Under the pieces are notes generated by a model. The model was not told the DNA's origin, did no database searches, and saw only the letters and a list, made by a program, of their open reading frames with translations. This document shows, in pieces, positions 24,200-35,217 of a stretch of 64,000 bases of DNA; position 1 is the first letter of the stretch; each line of letters begins with the position of its first letter. Origin of the DNA: Bradyrhizobium sp. LTSP885 (GTDB taxonomy: Bacteria > Pseudomonadota > Alphaproteobacteria > Rhizobiales > Xanthobacteraceae); the NCBI RefSeq assembly GCF_000938305.1, contig NZ_JYMT01000019.1:1-64000 (forward strand), read 5' to 3'. Position numbers and translations under genes: made by a program.

Positions 24200-26248
24200 A
24201 TGGCGCCAAAGCCTCCCGCATCTGACGATCTGAAACCGGCCGTTGCCGATGATCCCGAGCTGAAGAAGAAGGTCGCGGCGGCGTCCGGCGCGCCTGTGTC
24301 GGCTGCTTCGGCGAAGGCGTCCGCTGCGCCGGCGGACGACGACGATGATGAGGATGACGACGAGCTTGAGCTCGACGACGATGAAGACGACGAGGACCTC
24401 GTCGTCTTCACGGCCAAGGAAGCCGCCGGCGCGCTCTCCACGATCTTCGCTTTCGTCAAGCCGTTTCTGGCCAGCTACAGGAGGCTGTTTGTCTTCGTCG
24501 GCTTCGGCCTGGTGGTCGAGACGTTGTTCAACGTCATCATGCCGCTCAGCCTGAAATTCCTGATCGACGACGCGCTCGGCGAGGAAGACTTCCAGGCGCT
24601 CTACAAGATCCTCGGCGTGCTCGCGGTCGCGGGCATCGTCACCTCGATCATCGCGGTCTGGTATGAGCGCTGGGATGCGCGGCTTGCCGCCGGCATCATC
24701 TCCGACGTCCGGACGCGGTTGTTCGACCATCTCCAGAACCTGCCGTCGTCCTATTTCGCCCGTACCAAGCGCGGCGAAATCCTGTCGCGCTTCTCGATCG
24801 ATCTCGCGGCGTTCGAGGGCTCGGTCAAGAGCTTCGCCAACAGCGCGGCGTTGCCGGTCCTGGAGTTGGTCGCGGGCATCATCCTGATGCTGTTCCTGAA
24901 CTGGCAGCTCGCGGTGGTCGCGTTGCTGGTGTTTCCGATCACGCTGATCGGCCCACGCATCCTGACCCCGAAGGCCGTGCACGCCAACTACGAACAGAAG
25001 CTCCAGGAGTCGGCGCTGTTGGGGATGGTGCAGGAGAACGTGGCGGCGCAGGCGGTGGTGAAGGCGTTCAACCTGCAGCGCCGCGCGCTCGGCTGGTTCA
25101 CCATGCGCAATCGCGATGTGCGGGCGAGGGCGGCCTCCGCCATGTTCCTGTCGACCATGGTGGAACGTACCGTCACCATTTCGGTGCTGTTGCTGCACCT
25201 CGTGGTGCTGGCGATCGGAGCGTATCTGGCGACCAAGGGGCAGATCACCGTCGGCACCTTCGTGACCTTCGAGAGCGCGTTCTGGGAGGTGTCGTACAAC
25301 ATCGCCCATATCATGCATTTCATCCCGGTCTCGATCCAGTCGGCGGCGGCGGTGCGGCATATCCAGGAGATGCTCGACGAGCCGACCCGCGGCGCCGACC
25401 GTCCCGGCGCGCCCGATCTGCCGCGCATCACCCACGACATCACCTTCGAGCACGTCACTTTCCAGTACGAGAACGCGCAGACCCCGGTGCTCGACAATCT
25501 CAGCCTCAAGCTCAATGCCGGCAAGAGCATCGCGATCGTGGGCCCCAGCGGCTCCGGCAAGAGCACGCTGCTCAACCTGATCCTGCGCCTCTACGTGCCC
25601 GACGAGGGCCGCGTCACCATCGACGGCGTCGACATCCGCCGCGTGACGCGGGAATCGCTGCGGTCGAGCATGGCGGTGGTCTTCCAGGAGAACATGCTCT
25701 TCAACATGTCGATCCGCGAGAACATCCGGCTCGGCAAGGAAGGCGCGACCGACGCCGATGTCGTGGACGCAGCCAAAAAAGCGGAGATCCACCGCTTCAT
25801 CATGAGCCTGCCGCAGAAATACGACACGTCGGTCGGCGAACGCGGCGACACGCTGTCAGGCGGCCAGCGCCAGCGCATCGCGATCGCGCGCGCGATCATC
25901 CGCAATCCGTCGGTGCTGCTGCTGGACGAGGCGACCTCGGCGCTCGACCAGACCACGGAAGCCGCGATCAATCGCACGCTGCTAAAGGTCTCCAAGGACC
26001 GCACCATGATCTGGTCGACGCACCGCCTGACCTCGGTGGTCGAGATGGACGAGATCATCGTGATCTCGGGCGGCAGGGCGATCGAGCGCGGCTCGCACGC
26101 CGAACTGCTCGCCGTGAACGGCGTCTATCGCAAGCTCTGGGACGATCAGGGGCAGGCGCTGCACAGCGCGGCCGATCCGGCCGACGACGATGAAGACGAA
26201 GATGATGACGACGATGACGATGACGATGAGGGGGATGACGAAGAATAA
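24200..26248 (+). CDS. ABC exporter (fused membrane and ATPase domains) with poly-acidic termini
   Basis: 682-residue half-transporter of the ABCB/MsbA type. A six-helix membrane domain lies at about residues 80-370. The ATPase domain has Walker A GPSGSGKST, signature LSGGQRQR, Walker B VLLLDEATSALD and the H-loop in STHRLTS. It should dimerise in the inner membrane and export a hydrophobic or conjugated substrate. Both ends are unusual: residues about 46-67 and the last 25 are almost entirely Asp and Glu, from GAC/GAT/GAG repeats. An upstream in-frame start (24143) would add 19 residues; the ATG before MAPKPPAS is preferred. The gene converges on the next gene with a 34-base gap. Confidence 0.88.
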   Translation: MAPKPPASDDLKPAVADDPELKKKVAAASGAPVSAASAKASAAPADDDDDEDDDELELDDDEDDEDLVVFTAKEAAGALSTIFAFVKPFLASYRRLFVFVGFGLVVETLFNVIMPLSLKFLIDDALGEEDFQALYKILGVLAVAGIVTSIIAVWYERWDARLAAGIISDVRTRLFDHLQNLPSSYFARTKRGEILSRFSIDLAAFEGSVKSFANSAALPVLELVAGIILMLFLNWQLAVVALLVFPITLIGPRILTPKAVHANYEQKLQESALLGMVQENVAAQAVVKAFNLQRRALGWFTMRNRDVRARAASAMFLSTMVERTVTISVLLLHLVVLAIGAYLATKGQITVGTFVTFESAFWEVSYNIAHIMHFIPVSIQSAAAVRHIQEMLDEPTRGADRPGAPDLPRITHDITFEHVTFQYENAQTPVLDNLSLKLNAGKSIAIVGPSGSGKSTLLNLILRLYVPDEGRVTIDGVDIRRVTRESLRSSMAVVFQENMLFNMSIRENIRLGKEGATDADVVDAAKKAEIHRFIMSLPQKYDTSVGERGDTLSGGQRQRIAIARAIIRNPSVLLLDEATSALDQTTEAAINRTLLKVSKDRTMIWSTHRLTSVVEMDEIIVISGGRAIERGSHAELLAVNGVYRKLWDDQGQALHSAADPADDDEDEDDDDDDDDDEGDDEE

Positions 26249-26282
26249 TTCCTCGTATTCGCTTTGCTGTCGATCGCTCGGC

Positions 26283-27491
26283 TCAGGCGAGCCGCCCGCG
26301 CTGCGATTGTCCGCTGATCACGCGATGTTCGGGGGGCGCGGCCCGTGCGGGCAGCCGCTTGCGGATCGCATAGCGGACGCCCTGCGCGGAGCGAACCGCG
26401 AAACGGCCCCAGCGCGCGGCCCGCCATGCAAGTCCACGATCGATCGAGAGCGATCGGAGATGATAGGCCTTGGCGAGCGATTGCGCCTCGCACGCGACCT
26501 TGGCGGGGTCCTCGTAGAATTGCCTGATCTTGTCGACATCCATGCCGTCGGTCGCAAGCCAGGCCGGTATATGGACGTTGCAGAGGCGCTCGACGTCGGT
26601 GAACACTTTGGTCGTACCGGTGCCTGCAGCCGGACAGGACGTCGAGAAGGCGTCGCCGGCCAGGACGACACCTGGCTGAAGATAATCTTCCGTCGCGCAG
26701 AGGTCAGCGGGCCTGATCCGAACCGTGCCGCCGACGCTGAAGTCGCCCATCATGCGATGCAGGCCCGGCATCATCGCGATCAGGACCGCTTCGGGAGCCT
26801 GCCGGAAGTCGCGCAGCCATGGATCGGTCATGTCGCGGTAGACCATCAGGTTGGCGCGCATCCGGTCGCCGATCGGGAAGATCGAGAGATAAGCCATCCG
26901 TGCAGCCGGCCGTCCAGGCCAGTAGGTCAACGCCGGAAATTCGAAGCAGGCGCGGCCGACCGGCGCGACGTCGAACCCCAGCGTGATCGAATGACACGCG
27001 CTGATGACGCGACGTTCCATGCCGAGCATCTGGCGAAGGCCGATGTTCAATCCGTTGGCGAGCACGACGAGGCGCGCCGAGAGCACTTCGTCGTTCGCGA
27101 GCGTGACCTGCTGGCGCTCGTCGCTGGTGGCGACCGCGTAGGCCTTGCCGTGGATGATCTCGACACTTGAAGGGATCTGCGCCCGCACGGCGTTGACCAG
27201 CGTGTCATACATGATGCCGTGCTGGTCGCTCGGTTTCTTCGCGACCACAAGTCCAAAGCGCGCTTCCCAGACCTCGCCGTCGAGCGTGGCGGAGCGCAGC
27301 GTTTGTTCGGCGAGTCCGGTCCTGCGCAACAGCTCGAGCTGATCGCCGCCCAGCTTCTCGCAACGCAGCTCGGGCGGATAGCTGGCATGCGGATCGATCA
27401 GGCAGGCCGACACGCCCGCGCGCCCCAGCATGGCGGCGGCAGTCGCTCCGGCAAGACCACCGCCCACGATCGCAACGTCGGTATATCGCAT
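26283..27491 (-). CDS. FAD-dependent monooxygenase-like oxidoreductase (paralogue A)
   Basis: 402 residues of the PHBH/UbiH-type flavoprotein fold. The N-terminal FAD fingerprint is AIVGGGLAG, and the second FAD motif with Gly-Asp lies in VVLAGDAFST (Asp280). It is clearly paralogous along its whole length to the product of 28720-29922: both begin MRYTD and share LVVLANGLN, IRPADL, VFTDV and HIPAWLATDGM-like segments. The reaction is unknown; relatives hydroxylate or oxidise aromatic or isoprenoid substrates. It diverges from the acyltransferase gene across 115 bases. No strong ribosome-binding site is visible (GCGGTGACCC before ATG). Confidence 0.85.
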   Translation of the reverse strand: MRYTDVAIVGGGLAGATAAAMLGRAGVSACLIDPHASYPPELRCEKLGGDQLELLRRTGLAEQTLRSATLDGEVWEARFGLVVAKKPSDQHGIMYDTLVNAVRAQIPSSVEIIHGKAYAVATSDERQQVTLANDEVLSARLVVLANGLNIGLRQMLGMERRVISACHSITLGFDVAPVGRACFEFPALTYWPGRPAARMAYLSIFPIGDRMRANLMVYRDMTDPWLRDFRQAPEAVLIAMMPGLHRMMGDFSVGGTVRIRPADLCATEDYLQPGVVLAGDAFSTSCPAAGTGTTKVFTDVERLCNVHIPAWLATDGMDVDKIRQFYEDPAKVACEAQSLAKAYHLRSLSIDRGLAWRAARWGRFAVRSAQGVRYAIRKRLPARAAPPEHRVISGQSQRGRLA

Positions 27492-27606
27492 GGGTCACCG
27501 CATTGGGTTTTTGCGCCCCGATGTGAAGCGGCAATCATGGGCCGGAATGGCAAAGAAACGCTGAAGCGCCGATCACGATCTGGTCAACCCGGTTGCGTTT
27601 AATTGA

Positions 27607-28890
27607 ATGACAATCTCCGACGCGCACGATGTTGCATCGAAGCGGTCGGGCGGGCCAATTGCGATGATCTCGGTAACGATTGATTCACCAAGCCTGGACC
27701 TCGGCGTGCAGTGGGACGATCTTGTCCTGCGGGCGTCTCCGAACGTTTTCATGCATCCTGCGGCGCTGCAGGCGGCCAACGACACCAATTTCGCCCGGAC
27801 CGAGATGCTGCTGGCATGGCATGTAAGCGCCGGCCCGCGCCGGCTCGTCGGCGTTTGGGCGATGCAACGGCGCAGGCCGGTTCCGTACTGGCCAGAGGTG
27901 CTGGAGACGCTGCCCTACAACTATGCCTTCCTGTCCAATCCGGTCGTCGATCCCGCCCATGTCGACGAGGTGATTCCGGCGCTGCTGGCCGCGATCGAGA
28001 CGAGCCCGCGGCTGCCGAAAACGATGAACCTGATGTCGTTCGATGCGGACACGCCGAGCCACGCGGCAGTGCTCAACACGCTGTCCGCGCGCGGCATCGC
28101 CCCGCTGGTGTTGTCGACGGGTGCGAGGCCGTTCGTGACCAGGGAGTTCGGCGTCAAGCGGTCCGGCTCGACGCGCAAGAAGCTGCGCCAGGACTGGAAC
28201 AGACTGTCGGCGCTGGGCGTCGTCGACATCATTAACGACAGATCTCCGGCTGCGGTGCGCGTGGCGTTCGAGACGTTCCTGGCGATGGAGCAGGGGAGCT
28301 GGAAAGGCACGCGAGGCACCGCGTTGCTGTCGCACGATCATGATGCTGTGTTTGCGCGGACGCTCGTGCAAAACCTCGCAGCCCGCCAGTGCGCTTCGGT
28401 TGCGCTGTTGCGCGCCGGCGGAGAGGCGATCGCGGCGCAGGTCCTGATGTACTGCGGAACGACGGCCTACACCTGGAAGACGGCGTTCGATGCCAGGTTC
28501 GGCAAATATTCGCCCGGTGCGCTGCTGGTCGACAAGATCACCGACCAATTGCTCACGGACAGCGATATTTCGGCGATCAACTCCTGCGCCGCCGAAGATA
28601 GTTTCATGGGGCAGCTATGGGCCGGTCGCCGTCCCATGGTGGACATGATGATCGACGTTCGCGCCGGTCATTCGCTCGGTTACCGGATGGAAGCCAGCCG
28701 ACAGCTCGGCTACCAGCTGCTACGGCGTCTGCGCCATCGCATGCGTCACCGCCGCCTGGCGCCGCCCGCTGCGCAGCCGGCGAAGGCGGCCTTCGCCGAA
28801 ATAGACCAGAAAGCGCGCCCAGCGCTGGGCTTGCCAGTAAGCTCCGCTATCGATCGACACCGAGCGGAAGTTGAACGCCTTGGCGTTTGA
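27607..28890 (+). CDS. CelD/BcsL-type GNAT acyltransferase
   Basis: 427 residues. The central segment RSGSTRKKLRQDWNRLSALG and the later LRAGGEAIAAQVLMY...TWKTAFDARFGKYSPGALL are characteristic of the acetyltransferase family named after CelD/BcsL, a FemAB-like double-GNAT group often linked to exopolysaccharide or cell-surface modification. The family link is recognition by eye. The last roughly 57 codons overlap the 3' end of the opposing oxidoreductase gene. They are rich in Ala/Arg and poorly motif-like, so the overlap probably arose by read-through extension of this gene. An in-frame ATG at 27664 is an alternative start. Confidence 0.8.
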   Translation: MTISDAHDVASKRSGGPIAMISVTIDSPSLDLGVQWDDLVLRASPNVFMHPAALQAANDTNFARTEMLLAWHVSAGPRRLVGVWAMQRRRPVPYWPEVLETLPYNYAFLSNPVVDPAHVDEVIPALLAAIETSPRLPKTMNLMSFDADTPSHAAVLNTLSARGIAPLVLSTGARPFVTREFGVKRSGSTRKKLRQDWNRLSALGVVDIINDRSPAAVRVAFETFLAMEQGSWKGTRGTALLSHDHDAVFARTLVQNLAARQCASVALLRAGGEAIAAQVLMYCGTTAYTWKTAFDARFGKYSPGALLVDKITDQLLTDSDISAINSCAAEDSFMGQLWAGRRPMVDMMIDVRAGHSLGYRMEASRQLGYQLLRRLRHRMRHRRLAPPAAQPAKAAFAEIDQKARPALGLPVSSAIDRHRAEVERLGV

Positions 28891-29922
28891 CCAGGCGTCG
28901 CAGGCGATCTTGAGCGGATCGTCGTAGTACGCTGCGATTTTTTCTGCGCCCATGCCGTCGGTCGCAAGCCAGGCCGGGACGTGGACGTTGCAGAGTTGAG
29001 CCACGTCGGTGAACACCTTGTCGGTCCCGGTGCCGGTGACGGGGCAGGTGGTCGCGAAGGCGTCGCCGACCAGCACGATGCCCGGCTGCTGATAGCCGGT
29101 GCTGACATAGAGGTCGGCGGGCCTGATCTTGATGTCGCCGGCAACATCGAAGTCGCCGGTGATGCGGCGCAGCCGCGGCAGCGCCGCGTTCAGCGTCTCG
29201 ACTGGATTGTGCCGCATCGCGCGCAGCCAGGGATCGTCGGCCTGGCGGTAGGTAAAGAGGTTGGCGCGGATCCGGCTTCCGACCGGAAACAGCGTGATAT
29301 AGGGGATCCGGTCGCTCGGCCGTTCCGAGAAATAGGTCATGGCCGGGAACGGGAAGGCCGGGCGCCCCACCGGTACGAAATCGAATCCGATCGAGATCGA
29401 GTGGCAGACGCTGGTGATCTGGCGCTCGATGCCGAGCATCCGGCGCAGCCCGACGTTCAATCCGTTGGCGAGCACCACCAGTCGCGCCGAGATCGTCTCG
29501 CCACTGGCGAGCACCAGCGTCTGCCGCTCGGCGCTGGTCGTGACCTCGACGACCTTGTCGCAGATGAATTCTGCCGGTCCCGATATCTCGGATCGGATCG
29601 CGCTGATCAGCGCGTCATACATGATGCCGAATTGCTGGCTCGGCGCCTTGTCGAGCAGCCGGCCGAATCGCGCAATCCAGTTCTCGCCGTCCGACGTGCT
29701 CGACCGCAGCACGGATTCGGCAAGGCCGGTCCTCGCGAATCGCTCGAGCTGCACGGCTCCGCCGAGCTTCTCGACCCGGAAATCGAACGGATAGACTTGG
29801 TGCGGGTCGATCAGGACGCTCGGGACTCCGGCGCGTCCGAGCATCGCGGCGGCGGTCGAGCCTGCAAGACCTCCGCCGATGATCGCGATGTCGGTGTACC
29901 GCATGAAGGGCTTCTGGCTCAT
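28720..29922 (-). CDS. FAD-dependent monooxygenase-like oxidoreductase (paralogue B)
   Basis: 400 residues from the chosen start. It has the same architecture as the neighbouring paralogue: FAD fingerprint AIIGGGLAG and second FAD motif IVLVGDAFATTCPVTGTG. A start at 29904 (MRYTD) would align exactly with the paralogue's N-terminus; the start at 29922 adds MSQKPF, and neither has a strong ribosome-binding site. Its 3' end overlaps the convergent acyltransferase gene by 171 bases. The paired paralogues flanking an acyltransferase suggest duplication followed by division of labour on related substrates, which is inference. Confidence 0.85.
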   Translation of the reverse strand: MSQKPFMRYTDIAIIGGGLAGSTAAAMLGRAGVPSVLIDPHQVYPFDFRVEKLGGAVQLERFARTGLAESVLRSSTSDGENWIARFGRLLDKAPSQQFGIMYDALISAIRSEISGPAEFICDKVVEVTTSAERQTLVLASGETISARLVVLANGLNVGLRRMLGIERQITSVCHSISIGFDFVPVGRPAFPFPAMTYFSERPSDRIPYITLFPVGSRIRANLFTYRQADDPWLRAMRHNPVETLNAALPRLRRITGDFDVAGDIKIRPADLYVSTGYQQPGIVLVGDAFATTCPVTGTGTDKVFTDVAQLCNVHVPAWLATDGMGAEKIAAYYDDPLKIACDAWSNAKAFNFRSVSIDSGAYWQAQRWARFLVYFGEGRLRRLRSGRRQAAVTHAMAQTP

Positions 29923-29988
29923 AGAACCCGCTTTTTGCGCCGCAAATGGCAAATAAAGGCTTAGTTTTGGGCTTGGCCTTGAATGCAA

Positions 29989-30580
29989 AGCTGAAGAGAG
30001 TTGTTTCTAATCTTATTTTACCCGGATACAATATGTCTCCGAATCCGCGTGGCGAGGAGGGTGGATGTCACAAATCGTCGCGGATTGAGCGTCGGCGAAA
30101 TGCAAAATCCGCAGGCGCCAGAGGCGTTTCTTTGCTTGTCGTTTTGCTTGACTTCACTATCTCTCGCTTATACAACCCGGCCACTTAACGACAGGCGGTG
30201 AGCAACGCCAGCGTCGGAACGGAACACCCGGAAGGCTTTTTTCAGGCCGGGACGGGCACCAACCTCGACGAATGCCGCTCAAACGCTGTCGATGATAGCT
30301 AGGCAATGCCAGGACGATTTAGTTCTCTTGAGGGAATCCTCTTGAGAGTGAATTCGGATGCATGACCTCGGTGGCGGACTGACCAGCCAGTGCTGATCGG
30401 TCCGGGATCGCGGTCCTCTGTGGCGTCGATGCGCTTTCCGCCCAGTGATGGGTGGTTGGCGCGATTTCGCTTTGCGTGGATGTTTGATCCGCGTCGGGCG
30501 AGCCGTACGGGACGGTTGTTCCCGAGAAGAATTTGCGGAGCCACTCAAGGTTTCGCGCGAATTAAAAGGGTGAAGGCTGC
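29989..30580 (+). other. Gene-free leader region of the rpsL operon
   Basis: About 590 bases with no convincing gene; the small open frames here lack ribosome-binding sites and recognisable composition. The left part is comparatively AT-rich, as expected for a promoter zone. The right part, about 400 bases between the proposed promoter and rpsL, would be a long 5' leader. Confidence 0.5.
30147..30174 (+). promoter_or_regulatory. Candidate promoter of the rpsL-rpsG-fusA-tuf operon
   Basis: CTTGAC (30147-30152) and TATACA (30169-30174) are separated by 16 bases, close to the alphaproteobacterial housekeeping consensus (CTTGAC and TATA-type). This is the best hexamer pair I could find in the long gap upstream of rpsL. 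Confidence 0.55.
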
Positions 30581-31436
<856 letters not shown>

Positions 31437-31465
31437 CGGCGACTAACGGATCCAAGGAACAGCCC

Positions 31466-33538
31466 ATGCCCCGCGTTCATGCCATAGAGAACTACCGTAA
31501 CTTCGGTATCATGGCGCATATCGATGCCGGCAAGACCACGACCACCGAGCGCATCCTCTATTACACCGGCAAGAGCCACAAGATCGGCGAAGTGCACGAA
31601 GGTGCCGCGACGATGGATTGGATGGAGCAGGAGCAGGAGCGTGGCATCACGATCACCTCGGCTGCGACCACCGCGTTCTGGAACGGCAAGCGCCTGAACA
31701 TCATCGACACCCCCGGCCACGTCGACTTCACCATCGAAGTCGAGCGTTCGCTGCGCGTGCTCGACGGCGCCGTGTGCGTGCTCGATTCGAACCAGGGCGT
31801 TGAGCCGCAGACCGAAACCGTCTGGCGCCAGGGCGACAAGTACCGCGTTCCGCGCATCGTCTTCGCCAACAAGATGGATAAGACCGGCGCCGACTTCTAC
31901 AAATGCATGCAGGATATCGTCGATCGCCTCGGCGCCAAGCCGATTGCGATCCAGCTTCCGATCGGCTCCGAGAATAATTTCAAGGGCCTGGTCGATCTCG
32001 TCCGCATGAAGGCCGTGATCTGGGAAGAAGAGAAGCTCGACGCCAAGTTCTCAGACGTCGATATTCCCGAGGACCTGATCGAGAAGGCGAAGGAATATCG
32101 CGAGAAGCTGCTGGAAGCCGCCGTCGAACTCGACGATGAGGTTCTCGCCGCTTACCTCGACGGCAACGAGCCCGATGAGGCGACGTTGAAGCGCATGATC
32201 CGCAAGGCCGTGCTGACCGGCGCGTTCTTCCCGGTGCTGTGCGGCTCGGCGTTCAAGAACAAGGGCGTCCAGCCGCTGCTCGACGCGGTGGTGGATTATC
32301 TGCCGTCGCCGGTCGACGTGCCCGCTATCAAGGGCCTCGATGAAGACGGCAACGAAATCGTTCGTCTTCCGAACGACAGCGAGCCGCTGGCTCTGTTGGC
32401 GTTCAAGATCATGGACGATCCGTTCGTCGGCACCATCACCTTCTGCCGTATTTATTCCGGCACGCTCATGTCGGGCACCGGCGTCATCAATTCGACGCGC
32501 GACCGCAAGGAGCGCATCGGCCGCATGCTGCTGATGCATGCGAACAACCGCGAAGACATCAAGGAAGCCTATGCCGGCGACATCGTGGCGCTGGCGGGCC
32601 TGAAGGAAGCGCGCACCGGTGACACGCTGTGCGATCCCGACAAGCCGGTGATCCTCGAAAAGATGGAATTCCCAGAGCCGGTGATCGAAATCGCGATCGA
32701 GCCGAAGTCGAAGGCCGACCAGGAAAAGCTTGGCGTCGCGCTTGCAAAACTTGCCGCGGAAGATCCGTCGTTCCGGGTGTCGACCGACCAGGAATCCGGC
32801 CAGACCATTCTCAAGGGCATGGGCGAACTCCATCTCGACATCAAGGTCGACATCCTGCGCCGTACCTACAAGGTCGACGCCAACATCGGTGCGCCGCAGG
32901 TGGCGTTCCGTGAGCGCGTCACCAAGAAGGCCGAAGTCAAGTACACGCACAAGAAGCAGACCGGTGGTACCGGTCAGTTCGCTGAAGTATCGATCGTGGT
33001 CGAGCCGAACGAGCCAGGTGCGGGTTACGTGTTCGAGTCCAAGGTTGTTGGTGGCTCGGTGCCGAAGGAATACATCCCCGGCGTCGAAAAGGGCCTCAAC
33101 AGCGTCATGGGCTCCGGTGTCGTCGCCGGCTTCCCGGTGGTCGACGTCAAGGTGACGCTGGTCGACGGCAAGTATCACGACGTTGACTCGTCGGCGCTGG
33201 CCTTCGAGATCGCATCGCGCGCGGCATTCCGCGAAGCGCTGCAGAAGGGCAAGTCTGTTCTGCTCGAGCCGATCATGAAGGTCGAAGTGGTGACCCCGGA
33301 AGACTACACCGGTTCGGTCATCGGCGACCTGAATTCGCGGCGCGGCCAGATCCAGGGTCAAGACATGCGCGGCAATGCCAACGTGATCAACGCGATGGTG
33401 CCGCTCATGAACATGTTCGGTTACGTGAACAACCTGCGCTCGATGAGCCAGGGTCGCGCGACCTTCACCATGCAGTTCGATCACTACGCCGAAGCTCCGG
33501 CGAACGTGTCGGCTGAAGTCCAGAAGAAGTTTGCCTGA
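31466..33538 (+). CDS. fusA: Translation elongation factor G
   Basis: 690-residue translocation GTPase with P-loop [13 protein letters not shown], switch-[11 protein letters not shown], the guanine-specificity motif NKMDKTGAD, and domains II-V through to the conserved [11 protein letters not shown] at the C-terminus. It moves tRNA and mRNA after peptide-bond formation. It lies between rpsG and tuf, the standard order, with AAGGAACAGCCC before the ATG. Confidence 0.99.
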   Translation: MPRVHAIENYRNFGIMAHIDAGKTTTTERILYYTGKSHKIGEVHEGAATMDWMEQEQERGITITSAATTAFWNGKRLNIIDTPGHVDFTIEVERSLRVLDGAVCVLDSNQGVEPQTETVWRQGDKYRVPRIVFANKMDKTGADFYKCMQDIVDRLGAKPIAIQLPIGSENNFKGLVDLVRMKAVIWEEEKLDAKFSDVDIPEDLIEKAKEYREKLLEAAVELDDEVLAAYLDGNEPDEATLKRMIRKAVLTGAFFPVLCGSAFKNKGVQPLLDAVVDYLPSPVDVPAIKGLDEDGNEIVRLPNDSEPLALLAFKIMDDPFVGTITFCRIYSGTLMSGTGVINSTRDRKERIGRMLLMHANNREDIKEAYAGDIVALAGLKEARTGDTLCDPDKPVILEKMEFPEPVIEIAIEPKSKADQEKLGVALAKLAAEDPSFRVSTDQESGQTILKGMGELHLDIKVDILRRTYKVDANIGAPQVAFRERVTKKAEVKYTHKKQTGGTGQFAEVSIVVEPNEPGAGYVFESKVVGGSVPKEYIPGVEKGLNSVMGSGVVAGFPVVDVKVTLVDGKYHDVDSSALAFEIASRAAFREALQKGKSVLLEPIMKVEVVTPEDYTGSVIGDLNSRRGQIQGQDMRGNANVINAMVPLMNMFGYVNNLRSMSQGRATFTMQFDHYAEAPANVSAEVQKKFA

Positions 33539-33577
33539 TTGTCGTTGATGGCAGTCAACGATTGAACGGAGAGTCAA

Positions 33578-34768
<1,191 letters not shown>

Positions 34769-34777
34769 GCGAATATT

Positions 34778-34824
34778 GCGAGTAGCGGGCGGCTTTGAGC
34801 CGTTCGCTATTCGCCACTACTCGC
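34778..34824 (+). promoter_or_regulatory. Structured leader between tuf and rpsJ with two competing stems
   Basis: GCGAGTAG (34778-34785) can pair with CTACTCGC (34817-34824), while TAGCGGGCGGCT (34783-34794) can pair with AGCCGTTCGCTA (34798-34809) with two G-U pairs. The two stems share the TAG at 34783-34785 and so partly compete. It could be a regulatory leader of the S10 genes or a copy of a mobile repeat, since related bases occur at 48511-48550. Confidence 0.4.
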
Positions 34825-34854
34825 CACAAGCGACGACAGAAAGAGACAACGGCA

Positions 34855-35163
34855 ATGAACGGCCAGAATATCCGCATCCGACTCAAGGCGTTCGACCATC
34901 GAATCCTCGATACGTCGACCCGCGAGATCGTGAACACGGCGAAACGTACTGGTGCCCAGGTTCGCGGACCCATTCCGCTACCGACCCGCATCGAGAAGTT
35001 CACCGTCAACCGTTCACCGCACGTTGACAAGAAGAGCCGCGAGCAATTCGAGATGCGCACCCACAAGCGCCTCCTCGACATTGTCGACCCGACCCCACAG
35101 ACCGTCGATGCGCTGATGAAGCTCGACCTGGCCGCCGGTGTCGACGTCGAGATCAAGCTCTAA
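34855..35163 (+). CDS. rpsJ: 30S ribosomal protein S10 (NusE)
   Basis: 102 residues starting [19 protein letters not shown], with the conserved [14 protein letters not shown] and [21 protein letters not shown] split over two strands. S10 also acts as NusE, binding NusB and the NusG KOW domain. The ATG after AAGAGACAACGGCA is chosen; an upstream in-frame start would add 20 non-conserved residues. It heads the S10 gene set. Confidence 0.98.
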
Positions 35164-35217
35164 GGTTTTTGGATTTTTACGTTCGCAACTGCGGACAGAA
35201 AGACAGGAAGCACGCCG

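Noticed and set aside
26190..27170. Plus-strand frame opposite the first flavin monooxygenase
   Set aside because: No motif or ribosome-binding site. The minus-strand frame has FAD fingerprints and a paralogue.
29946..30201. Short plus-strand frames upstream of rpsL as small genes
   Set aside because: They overlap the proposed promoter region, begin without ribosome-binding sites and have no recognisable sequence features.
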